This document shows, in pieces, positions 55,063-64,000 of a stretch of DNA of 64,000 bases (position 1 is the first letter of the stretch; each line of letters begins with the position of its first letter). Location of the stretch: NCBI RefSeq assembly GCF_019279795.1, contig NC_056748.1:609159136-609223135 (forward strand). Reading direction: 5' to 3'. The notes under the pieces were generated by a model. That model did no database searches and was not told the origin of the DNA. It worked only from the letters and a program-made list of their open reading frames with translations. The DNA comes from Protopterus annectens. Its lineage: Eukaryota > Chordata > Ceratodontiformes > Protopteridae. A program made the position numbers and the translations under genes.

Positions 55063-55985
55063 TGGAGTTTTCTGACAGCATGTCGGTTACTGGAGCTTTG
55101 GTTGGTGGAGACATATCCAATTCCAGGTCCAGTTCAGTAACTACCTTTCTTTCCTGTACAGAAATGTGGAGAGAAAGGGATGAGAAGGTGGCTGCTTCCG
55201 ATTTGTGGTCTTGTAATGGACTGAGAGACCAGCAGGCAACCAGGTATGAGAGACTAGAACGTTTGCTTGTAAAGGAGGTGTCTTTATATTATGATACCCA
55301 GTTGCTGGAGAAATATATCAGCTTGAATTTAACCCCTCTGGGTTTAAGGGTGGACAAACTTCCAGCTTCTGAATTTGCTGAAGCTGATTTATTTGAGGAG
55401 TGGAAGAATATCTCTTTACAGTGCACTTTAGGGTGACTTAAAGTACTTGTCAAACATAACAATAGACTGCATGAACAAGTGAGAAATTAAATTTTGGAGC
55501 TGCAGGACGAGCTTAAGGGGGAAACTGCAACTGCTGTATTTAATAATAAAATGGAGGACATTCATTTGAGTGTGGGCAAAGCTGAGGCTGAAATACTTGA
55601 AAGGAAACGCAGTAAACTGTACATAAATGGTCATGATTATAGGAACAACCTCATCTTTCAGTGGCAGAGAAAACCTAGGCAGAGTAGGTCCACCTTAAAA
55701 AAATACGGCTATGAGGTCTCTGAGTTCGCAAGGGTCATCCTTTTCGTCCACCGAAGCAAACAGCAGCATCAATAGCAGGAAATGTGTTTCGTTTGAGGAA
55801 TTGAGTGAAGGAGGTGTCCAGCAGGGTGAGCAAGAGTAGTGGTCAGAGAGTGAGCCCACAGCAATTGAAAAGCAAGCTCAACCGGAGGTGGCAGAACAGG
55901 AAGAAATGAAGAAAATCGAGAATTGTACATTTTGGACTTAACATTACTAATGATGTTGTTGTCGCATGTAATGATGAACATAATA
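55063..55985 (+). pseudogene. PLE N-terminal region
   Basis: One frame (to 55436) reads MWRERDEKVAASDLW, then LYYDTQLLEKYISLNLTPLGLRVDKLP and FEEWKNISLQC. This matches the N-terminal conserved block of Neptune-type PLE proteins. A stop follows, and the frame then continues at 55494-55775 with a charged, probably coiled-coil segment (ELQDELKGETATAV, GKAEAEILERKRSKLYING) ending in a stop. The function of this region in PLEs is unclear. It is separated from the RT by an AT-rich piece (55986-56294) with no clear frame. Confidence 0.7.
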
Positions 55986-56294
55986 ACAGGTATGTCTTGA
56001 ATAATGTAAATAGTGAGTCAAAGTGAAATGTTAAATATTATTATTCTATCAGATTTGCAGTTAGATGATAACATGTATAGTTTACTTTTGAAAGGAATGA
56101 AATTTGTGCCAACGTATTTTCCAGCCTTGGCAGACATAATATTAGTAATATGTGCTTTTTGTCGCAAACTACATTTAAAGGCATTTTTTTTCTAAAACAA
56201 ATCCAGAAAATGCAAATGTTAATGTAATTGTATAGCATTGATGAGGAGCCATTGCTAGATTTGTCACTGCATGAAAATGAGTTAGTGGATATTT

Positions 56295-57795
56295 TTGCTT
56301 TTTAACAAGAGCTTGAAAGCAATAAGGGATGGTGTTGGGGGTGGTTTTTCATATTACATTGGTTATGGAAAATATAGTATTCCTATGGTTCCTTATGTTA
56401 GCACTTTTTATCCGACTAGAACTGTCTCAGCCATAACAACTTTTGAGAAGGTGTTATACAAACAGTTGCAAGTTGAATGTAAGACGTTTTATGACAGTTA
56501 TAAGCCCCATAACTTGAAAAAGCATGAACAGAATGCATTAAGGCAGTTAAGCTTGAATAAAGATTATGTTTTTGCACAGGCAGATAAGGGGGGTAACTGG
56601 GTAATAATGTCTAGAGTGAAATATAACAATATGGTGAAGGAATTGTTGCAGGAAGTTGGTGTTTATGAACAGGTGCAGCCAAATGTTCTGGATGCATATA
56701 ATGACTTGTTGCTGGAATTACTTGAAAAGGGAGAGAGACTGGGATTTTTTTCCACCACTGATGTCAAAAAGTTACATGTAAAATATCCTAGAATGGCTAA
56801 GTTTTATGCCATTCCTAAGGTACACAAGGACTTAACAAATCCCCCTGGGAGACCCATAGTATCAGGGGTGGGGGGATATCTCCAGAACATTGGTATTTTT
56901 CTGGATGCACAGTTGAAAGAGCATTTGAAGCGATTCCCTTCACATATTAGAAATGGTAAAGAGCTCACAGACACTTTGGGAGGTACTGAGTGGCAAGAGG
57001 ATTTTTTCTGGGCAGCTGTTGATGTTAAGTCCTTGTATACCAATATTTCTCATCGTTGGGTTCTGGAAGCAGTAGCCAGATGTTGGGGGAAGGTCCCAGA
57101 ACAAGTTATATTTTACAGCTGTTGGAGTTTGCACTGACACACAATGTATTTAGTTTTGAGGACAATTTTTTCTACAGAGAACAGAAACTGCTATGGGGGC
57201 ATCTTTTGCCCCATCTTATGCCATAATTGTTATGGTTTTTTTTGAGGAAAGCGGTGTTTATAGGAATACATATTTTTTGGAAAATGTTATAGTTTTCAAA
57301 CGCTGTATTGAAAATTTGTTTTTTATATGTAGAGGGGAGATTAGTTTTTTGAACAGTTCATGTTGGAACTAAATCAGAATCAGTATGGCATCACAGTATC
57401 CTATCAAACCCATAGACATAAGATACAGTTTCTAGATTTGGAGTTTTTTTGTAGATAAAGACAAGTTAGTGTCTTTTAAACCATTTTATAAGGAAACAGC
57501 GGCTAATAACTTTTTGAGTGCAGACACCATGCATCCAGAACATTTACTTGATTCTCTCCCTAATGGAGAATTCAAGCGTATTAGTGACGATGTTCATGAC
57601 AGAACCACATTGGATGGGGAATTTGATATTGTTAGATGTAAGTTGTTGAAGAGTGGGTATTCTAGCCAGGTGTTAAATAGGGCAGAGGAAAAAGTGAGAA
57701 AGCAAATTGCTGGTTGGAGAGTATGGAGTCATGCAACACATCATGGGCGTGGAGATTATCATAAAGTGGGCAAGGATGGATATATATTTTGTTAA
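56295..57795 (+). pseudogene. PLE reverse transcriptase (catalytic box lost)
   Basis: A 280-codon open stretch (56295-57137) carries AQADKGGNWVIMS, FYAIPKVHKDLTNPPGRPIV (a PLE hallmark) and AAVDVKSLYTNISH, which holds the first catalytic Asp. Beyond 57137 frames alternate. The position of the YxDD box near 57300 reads RCIENLFF, so both aspartates are gone. The C-terminal part at 57469-57795 has MSFKPFYKETAANNFLSADTMHPEHL, the usual RT thumb sequence of the family. The enzyme is dead. Confidence 0.85.
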
Positions 57796-58417
57796 TAAAT
57801 TTTTCCCTTTTTCAGCTACATCGAAGGTGTTAGTCCACAGGTTTTGGCCCATTATACAGCAGGATGAGGATGTGGGCAACATTTTCAAGGGCAGGGTTGT
57901 TTTTTCTCATAGTAGATTTCACAACCTGAAGGAATTATTGAACAGTAGTGTAAGTAGGATGGAAACTGGTTCCAACACAGTAGTCACCTTTAGATGTGGA
58001 AGGTGCAAGGTGTGTGACAAAGTCAAGAACATTTCAGGTACTTTGATTAATGGAAAGAAGTTCATCGCCCTGGGGTCTTACAATTGCAGTACCTGTGGTG
58101 GTGTTTATGCTATTGGATGTGACTGTCTACCTGCAAAGTGGTATACAGGCCACACCAGAAGAATGGTGAAAAGAAGAATTATGGAGCATTTGGAGGATGT
58201 GAGGCATGTCAGGCTTAATAATCCTGTGGCCCAGCATTTCCACGCTGTTCACAGTGGTAACACTAGCAGTTTGTTTTTTTCTGTTTTAAACAAACCTTCT
58301 GCAGTGCAAGGCATGGAATATGGGCGCATTATGTTAAGGATGGAAAGTAGATATATTATTAATTTTGGAACTTTGTGGCCCCATTGGCTTAATGTTGAGT
58401 TAGATTTACATGTATAG
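57796..58417 (+). pseudogene. PLE GIY-YIG endonuclease domain
   Basis: An open frame ending at 58417 contains VLVHRFWPIIQQDEDVGNIF, a CGRCKVCDKV cysteine knuckle, GGVYAIGCDCLPAKWYTGHTRRMVKRRIMEHLED (the GIY-YIG core is at about 58089-58200) and a C-terminal NFGTLWPHWLN. In the family this domain nicks the target DNA to start reverse transcription. The domain itself looks undamaged, but it is cut off from its RT by frameshifts. The inverted fragment at 45353-45898 is a second copy. Confidence 0.87.
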
Positions 58418-59265
58418 GATGAAATGTTTCAGTATGCATTATTTTATAAATGCATATACATATAGGATGAATGATTTATATGTATAGGGTAAAATATTTA
58501 AGTGTTTGTTAATCTAAAGATGTATGGGTACATTGGCATGAACTTCTTAAACTATTAAGTTAAATGCGATGGAAATGTAAGGGGTTGCATTTTAAAAGTT
58601 TTTTTATGCACTTTAAATGTTTTTGAAGCACATTAATTGTTTAGGATGCACTTTAGATTTAAATTTTCTTGACTTACTGATTAATTGATCAACCATTGTA
58701 GGGCAAAATGCTTTGGTATTTGTTAATCTAGAGATGTACAAGTGCTTTTGTATGAACTTGCATTTTAAAAGTTTTTTTGATGTACTTTAAATGTTTCTGA
58801 AGCATTTTAATTGCTCAGGATGCACTTTAGATTTAAATTTTCTTGACTCATTGATTAATTGCTCTACCATTGTAGGGCAAAATGTTTTAGTATTTGTTTA
58901 TCTAGAGATGCACAAGTGCTTTTTTATGAACTTCTTAAATCATAATGTTAAATGCAAAAGGAATGTAAGGAGTTGCACTTTATATGTTTTGATGCACTTT
59001 AAATGTTTCTGAAGCACTTTATTGCTCAGGATGCACTTTAGATTTTAACTTTCTTGACTCACTGATTAATTAATAAATTATTGTATAATTGAATAATGAA
59101 TGTAGTAAAATGTATGTAAAGTACACCAATCTTGTGCATGATTTTTCCCTGGAAGGCTTGATGCCAAAGTACTAGGAACACAGTAAAAGTGGATGGTGAC
59201 TGTTTCGCCCATTGTTCAGTGTGTTTTTCTGTCTTTGGTGTGTTGGTTCGTGGAGTGGTGTTTTT
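58418..59265 (+). repeat. PLE 3' terminal region with three tandem repeats
   Basis: Three imperfect units of about 175-190 bp start near 58510, 58697 and 58870. Each has TTTGTTAATCTAGAGATG, GATGCACTTTAAATG and TCTTGACTCACTGATTAATT-like blocks. A terminal segment (59090-59265) follows and ends in GTGGTGTTTTT next to the target-site duplication. The same units appear inverted at 44640-45200. Confidence 0.82.
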
Positions 59266-60016
59266 GAAATTACACTGTACCTCAAGTCAGTTTGGAGCCA
59301 ACATTCATACTCACTGGGCATTGTTGTTCCTATTCTTCCTTCTTTGAAGAGGGAACTTCTTTGGTGGATTCACTCTATTTCCCCGAACCCAGGCCTTCCT
59401 GTGCATCCTCCTCCTCCAATTCAAGTTGTCACAGATGACTTGGCATGGGTTAGTGGCAGCCTTTGCATCCTGGAAGGTTCAAGGCCTTTGGTTCCCTTCA
59501 CAAAGGAAGGAGCACACAAACATAAGAGATGAGAGCCCTGCTGTTGGCTGTACAGACTTTTCATTCTTTTTCATCCAGGTCCTCTAAAAATGTGTACAGA
59601 CAACACTTTAGTTTTTTGGTATGTAAACAAATGTGGGGGGAGGGGGGGGATCCTATATTCTATGCAGGCTAGCCCTTGTGGCATGGGAACTGGCAACTCA
59701 GTACCATGTCACCCTTCAGGCAGTGTACATCTCATCCAATCACAATGTAGTGGCAGACACTCTGAGTAGGTCCGTGACTCAGTCCTATGAATGGATGTTT
59801 CACAGGGATGTGTTTCTGGACATTTTCCACCAGTTGGGTATTCCTCAAGTAGATCTCTTTGCCTCCTCTTTAAACAGGCAACTTCAAAAATTTTGTACCA
59901 GAGTTCCAGACCGTCTAGTGTGGAAAGTGGATGCCCTGTCTTTCTCATGGAAGGGGATTTTCTCTATGCATTCCCCCATCCCTCTTTTTCAGAAAGTTCT
60001 GCTGAAGATGCAGTAG
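59266..60016 (+). pseudogene. DIRS E, third piece: RNase H and linker
   Basis: Opens with the right copy of the 14-bp duplication (59266-59279) and then YLKSVWSQHSYSLGIVVPILPSL, the exact continuation of the RT broken at 44468. A worn TDDLAWVSGS marks the first RNase H motif. RALLLAVQ and VYRQH-type pieces follow across frames. 59633-60016 is open and contains GGSYILCRLALVAWELA, VADTLSRSVT, VDLFASSLNRQL and VDALSFSWKG. RNase H is not intact. Confidence 0.85.
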
Positions 60017-60189
60017 GCCAAACCAAAAGTCTTGCTGGTGCCTCCCTTTTGGCCAAGATAGCATTGATTTCCTCTTCTCCTGCATTTAGCCAAAGGCAGT
60101 CATCACAAGTTACCACACAGGGTGGATCTTCTCACACAAGACAAGACAAGGGATATCTCATACATCCACACCTGTCAACTCTACATCTG

Positions 60190-61212
60190 ACACTGTGGGT
60201 AATAGGCTTTTGATTCCTTTCTGACACCTCGTTTCAGGAGACATGCTTAGGGTTCTGCAGGAGGCCAGAAAACGGAATACCAGGAAATCCTACTTATCCA
60301 AATGGAAGAGGTTTTCCATCTGGTGTCTTTCTGGTAAACAAGACCCACTTTCTATGGATGTCCTTCTGTTTGTCTTGTGTGAACTGCTGTTTGTCTTGTG
60401 TGAACTGCTGCAGGCTCTGTTGGCTTATTTCTTAGTTAAAGCTCATCTGTCAGCCATTTCCGCTCATCTACCTTTGTCTACTTCTATGGCTTCTAAATTG
60501 GAAGTTAAACTCTTCCTTAATGGCATCCTTCACATCAGACCTCCCAGAAAGCCTGTACCTCCTCTTTGGGACCTCAATTTTGTCTTGGAAAAACTCACTG
60601 TGCTCCATTTGAACATGCAGCCACAGCAACCCTGCAACACTGTACTTGAAAGACTGTGCTATTTCTAGCCATCGCCCCAACCAGGAAGGTGTCCGAACTT
60701 CAAGACTTGATGGCTTCTCCCCCCTTCCTGGTTTTCCATAAAGATAGGGTTTCTTTGTATACTAACCCTTCTTTTATGCCCAAGGTTGTGAATGAGTTGT
60801 CACTTAACGAATGTTTTCATTTGCCCAATTTTTTTTCCCCTGTCCACAGTCATCTAATGAGAGAGTTCTGCACACCTCGGATGTGTATAGACAACTCAGA
60901 TTTTATTTGTTTCTTTTCATCTGGGGCTCTCAATGCTGGTTTCCAAGCAGACCATTTCAACTTAGATTTCTAAGGCCATTTCCTTTTGTTATGTTTTTCA
61001 TGGTAAGAGCCTTGTGACTGCTGTTAAGGCTCACTCTGTGAGAGCTGTGGCTTCTTTGGGTGCTTTTTTCAAAGGTTTGGATACTAACCCCATCCTAGAA
61101 GCAGCTACCTGATCTTCTTGTCATACCTTCACTAAACATTATAAACTGGATGGCATCTCCAGTTCTAGAACTGGATTTCCTAGAGCCATTCTTTGTGGCT
61201 TTTTAAGTTCCT
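60190..61212 (+). pseudogene. DIRS E tyrosine recombinase
   Basis: Starts near 60243 with LQEARKRNTRKSYLSKWKRF. A tandem duplication of about 24 bp (the FVLCELL codons, 60369-60410) is unique to this copy. It continues with VKAHLSAISAH and WDLNFVLEKLT, shifts frame near 60655 and then reads APTRKVSELQDLM (first Arg retained). Later frames hold FHKDRVSLYTNPSFMPKVV, AHSVRAVASLGAFF (the HxxR box, as HSVR) and FTKHYKLDG (tyrosine). Several frameshifts and a stop in the AAT(W) motif near 61111 inactivate it. Confidence 0.85.
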
Positions 61213-61258
61213 CTGTTCCTTCCCCCTCCCTTTCTTCTTCTTGAGCTTTGGTACTCTC

Positions 61259-61362
61259 CCTCATGTTATAAATACTGCAATATAAGAATAGAAGGAAATA
61301 GAATAGTTGTGTAAAATCTTACCATAACCATAGATGTCCTTCTCTTCTATGTTGCAATATTT
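61259..61362 (+). repeat. Internal complementary region of DIRS E
   Basis: 61259-61307 is complementary to the left end near 14730-14785, with drift. 61308-61362 is complementary to the right end (about 61610-61666). Confidence 0.8.
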
Positions 61363-61439
61363 TATCCCTCCCACCTTCTCCCTGTATTTTGTCTTTTTCC
61401 CTGGATGTATGGTTACCTCCTTTTGTTCCTTAGGCTGGT

Positions 61440-61666
61440 GTTCTTAGTGGGGCAGTCAGTTCTTAGGATGGTACATGTGGACATCACTTTTGTGGTTTAT
61501 GCTGGCTGCTGGCCTACATGCCATGTCCCATGTAAACTGCAGTAGTTAAAGTTTTTTGTATACTGGCTGGACATCAGGACTGCCTTTGGCATTGAATTTC
61601 CACATGTTATGCATACTGTAACATAGAAGAGAAGGACATATGTGGTTATGGTAAGATTTTACACAA
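61440..61666 (+). repeat. Right inverted terminal repeat of DIRS E
   Basis: Diverged inverse of 14730-14950, sharing the GGACATCAGGA and CATGTTATGCATACTGTAACAT blocks. It ends TTTTACACAA at 61666, as predicted by the ICR. Confidence 0.8.
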
Positions 61667-61679
61667 ATATTCTTTCATC

Positions 61680-62376
61680 TTCTAAGTTTAGTCAGAAAGT
61701 ATCCCAGGTTACCTTATCCCAGATGGCTTTCCAGCTATATTGTGTTAAGATACTTGGCCTTTGGCATGTATGCCTAGGCATACAAGTTGCACTACAGTTT
61801 CTATAGCATTCTTCAAAAAACTGTTCGATTGGTGATAATTTTGCTGCTGTGACGTAGACTATGCCGCACACTTTTGTAAAATATTTTAAGCTGGTTATGT
61901 CATTAGACTGAGGTCTTTTTGGAGCAACTGTTGTCAAATGGCTTCTATTGTGATTCTGCCCAGGAAATGTATAAGCTGTGGATCCTGTCTGACAAGGCAA
62001 AGTGTGTGGACATGATAATGTAAGTAACAAAGTATGTGCTAAAATGCAGGATCTTCATTATCCTTAGTCCATTCACTTTGACAGCCTACCATCATTCCCC
62101 CTCCAAATTCCCATGAAACTTGTCTTATTGGACAGATCTTGTAGTTATCCTGAAGCCAGTCCACCAATTTCCACAACCTTTTCCTGTTTCCTCTTAGTTC
62201 CTTATTATGCCATAGGCAGCAAACATGATCTTTGAGATACAGAGGAGACAGGTGCATCACGGGAGCAGGGAATGAGCTTGAGCATTTTAGAGCAGCTGCA
62301 GTTTCCAGGTCAGAGTCACCAAATGGCGAAAAACACTAGTTAAAGTGAGCAGACGAAGGATAATGAAGATCCAGTG
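61680..62376 (+). pseudogene. Old DIRS 3' end (probably element F): recombinase C terminus, ICR and right ITR remnants
   Basis: Around 61830-61920 the plus strand reads FAAVT, a stop, then TMPHTFVKYFKLVMSLD, matching the AAATW-TPHTFIxHYKL end of A-type recombinases, including the tyrosine. About 62047-62075 and 62345-62375 are inverted copies of each other around GGATAATGAAGATCC, as expected for an ICR and a right end. The state of decay and A-type sequence suit element F (8905-9501), whose middle would have been lost or displaced by D and E. Assignment to F is inference. Confidence 0.55.
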
Positions 62377-63500
62377 TTATTGTATGTATATAGTTTTCAT
62401 TTCTATTTTCCTTTACTATTTTTATAATTTTCCTGTCATACCTTATCCTTCCTTTATTTTGCTTGTCTGCAGTTAATGTAAGGGTTTTGAACAAATGTAT
62501 TTCCATGCATCTTTACTTAATGACTTTGTGCTAGCTTATAATTTATATTCTGATTATACGCATCACAGTTTTTACCGTTAGTGTATGTTTGCATTGTACA
62601 GCTATTCTTCCTGACATATTTCTATCATGTAACATTAAGAGAAAATGTACTATTTAAGTAATAAAAAGCTATATCTGTGAAAGTAAAGTTGTTAAATGCA
62701 GAGAAAAAAGTGACTGATCTAAGAATGTAGCAGCATACAAGGAACAGGACAGACTGGGCAAGAATAGAAGATGGGTAATGCATGCAGCATGTGGGGCTGC
62801 ACTTTGGCTTTGGTAAGTTTACACATGGTAGAGGATGTACAGTCTACAGAAGAATGGGGATCTTCAGGAGAGAATATGGCTGCTGGAGATGGTAGTATAC
62901 TGTCTGGTATGGTATAAAAAGGGACTAGCTAGGGGGTATCTGGCCACAGTTAGCCAGGATGGGATAGCAAAAGGCAGGGGGAGAAAGTAGGATGAAAGTT
63001 TGAGGATAATAGGATGAGAACAGTGTTTGTCAGAGGAGTGTGGGCAAATGATGTGGCCCAGAATAAGTTGAAAGGTGAAGGTGGTATTTTCAGCCATTTA
63101 AGACCGAAAAGGAAACTGAAGGTGGAGAAGACGGGTACAAACAGTAGTGACAGGAGATAAAGTGAGGATTGAGCTAGAGGAGGCAATAACCTGTACCAGC
63201 ACAGTGAATAGAGAGGGAGGGCTCTTAGTCGAACAAGATAGAGGGTGAAAGACAGAACAGTGGAAAAGGCTTGCCGGAATAGTGCAAAAGGGATAGTAGG
63301 TGGATCAGATACATTACAGTGAATGAGGCAATGAGGACAAGACCGTAAGGAGGGCAGAGATGAGTGGAACTAGAGCAGAAAGGCGTGCAGATAAAGAGAA
63401 TAGTGAAAAGAGGTAGGAAGAGAAGGAGTTGAGAGCCATTTGGGGGGGGGGATTTAGGTGATTAATGCTGTCAACAAGGGAATTAAGAATGCTGAGTGGG
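62377..63500. other. Non-coding stretch without recognisable element
   Basis: AT-rich to about 62700, then purine-rich on the plus strand (many GGAGA and GAATAG runs). Short open frames on either strand show no recognisable motif. A G-run lies at 63442-63450. Part of the purine-rich section may be further decayed LINE leading into the next feature, but I see nothing definite. Confidence 0.4.
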
Positions 63501-63990
63501 GGAGTAGTATGGAGTAGATTATAGTGAAATGGGTCTTAGGGCTCAGAGATCGCAAGACATGGGAGAAGCTGATAGAGGTGGTTACCAAGCAAGATGGACA
63601 ATGAAATGGTGCATGTTGGCACCAGTGACCAGTCACAGAAAGCAGTAGTGCTGGTAGTAAGCAAAGCTAGGGAGGTGACAGAGAAATGCCAATGTAGGGT
63701 GTGTTCGGTAAAATTCTCAGAAATGCTACCTGTGTCACTAACTGTCATGCTAAGGAAGGATAGAAGACCTATGACAGTAGTGAAGGGGTAAGAGCTTGGA
63801 AGTAGCAGGAAGCTGAGTAAGATCAGACTGTCTCTGTACCATCAACAAGCTCCTTCTCAGCTCATAAGGAACAGCAGTGCTTCCAGCTGGGTTGGAAAGG
63901 TACATCAGTGACACGGATTAGGATGGTGGTAGCCTGGTATTGGGTAGTAGATAGAAGGAAGAGTAAAAAGGGATAACTCAGTATAGCAGA
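63500..63990 (+). pseudogene. Remnant of a LINE ORF1 SGNH esterase, plus strand
   Basis: 63610-63740 reads MVHVGTSDQSQKAV, then VCSVKFSEMLPVS. This is the usual third and fourth blocks of SGNH hydrolases found in CR1-group ORF1 proteins. A later GTSVTRIRMV segment near 63909-63938 resembles the end of that domain after the Asp/His motif. Frames are broken and similarity is weak. It belongs to an older LINE lineage than the two minus-strand CR1 copies. Confidence 0.42.
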
Positions 63991-64000
63991 AGAACAAACC

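Larger units (their letters stand above)
54491..59265 (+). mobile_element. Penelope-like element (Neptune-like), plus-strand copy
   Basis: Left pseudo-LTR (54491-55062), coding region (55063-58417) and 3' repeat region (58418-59265). The left and right terminal regions are direct repeats: 54495 aligns with 58697 and 55062 with 59265. The left one lacks the upstream part. The element ends at 59265, next to the 14-bp target-site duplication. RT plus GIY-YIG with a CxxC knuckle between them is the Penelope/Neptune plan. Confidence 0.88.

Noticed and set aside
1..62376. LTR retrovirus or Ty3/Ty1 elements
   Set aside because: No aspartic protease, no DDE integrase and no direct LTRs were found with these RT genes. 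Inverted termini, ICRs and tyrosine recombinases identify DIRS elements instead.
62864..63748. Several minus-strand open frames of 60-78 codons as a gene
   Set aside because: They are Leu/Ser/Pro-rich products of a pyrimidine-rich strand with no conserved motif. The plus strand carries the LINE esterase remnant in part of this region.

Overview
This is a transposon graveyard from a large vertebrate genome. No host gene, tRNA, rRNA or CRISPR array was found. Nearly every coding segment belongs to one of three retroelement classes: DIRS-type tyrosine-recombinase retrotransposons (plus strand), CR1-type LINEs with an esterase ORF1 (mostly minus strand), and a Neptune-like Penelope element (PLE) with a GIY-YIG endonuclease. 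This mixture, the deep nesting and the long AT-rich non-coding stretches suggest an amphibian (salamander or caecilian) or possibly a lungfish. The species cannot be fixed from the sequence.

Layout. 1-7272 is the 3' half of an A-family DIRS copy (A'), split by a complete DIRS element B (1039-6503). 7273-8904 is AT-rich and gene-free, with a hammerhead-like motif on the minus strand. 8905-9501 is a decayed DIRS (F). F is interrupted by DIRS D (9502-14715, right end lost), which abuts DIRS E. E survives in three pieces: 14730-16803, 43442-44468 and 59266-61666. Its first gap is filled by a full A-family DIRS (16804-43441). That element is itself split (20742/41229) by a CR1 LINE lying on the minus strand with a 15-kb array of about 50 near-identical 301-bp monomers at its 5' side. 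E's second gap (44469-59265) holds a composite insertion flanked by a 14-bp target-site duplication: an inverted PLE 3' fragment joined to a CR1 5' half, then a longer PLE copy on the plus strand. DIRS C (47179-52778) sits inside that CR1 half. After E, 61680-62376 looks like the 3' end of F. The rest is unassigned except for an old LINE esterase remnant near 63.5-64.0 kb.

How the parts work. DIRS elements carry gag, RT/RNase H and a tyrosine recombinase. They end in inverted terminal repeats (ITRs), and an internal complementary region (ICR) repeats both outer ends; in B and C the right-hand 58 bp are duplicated with matching length. CR1 carries ORF1 (zinc-finger plus SGNH esterase) and ORF2 (APE endonuclease plus RT). 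PLE carries RT plus GIY-YIG. Almost all reading frames are broken; the main exception is the 302-codon CR1 ORF1 at 23637-24545. The most striking observations are the monomer array filling the 5' side of a CR1 insertion, and the chimeric inverted PLE/CR1 insertion.
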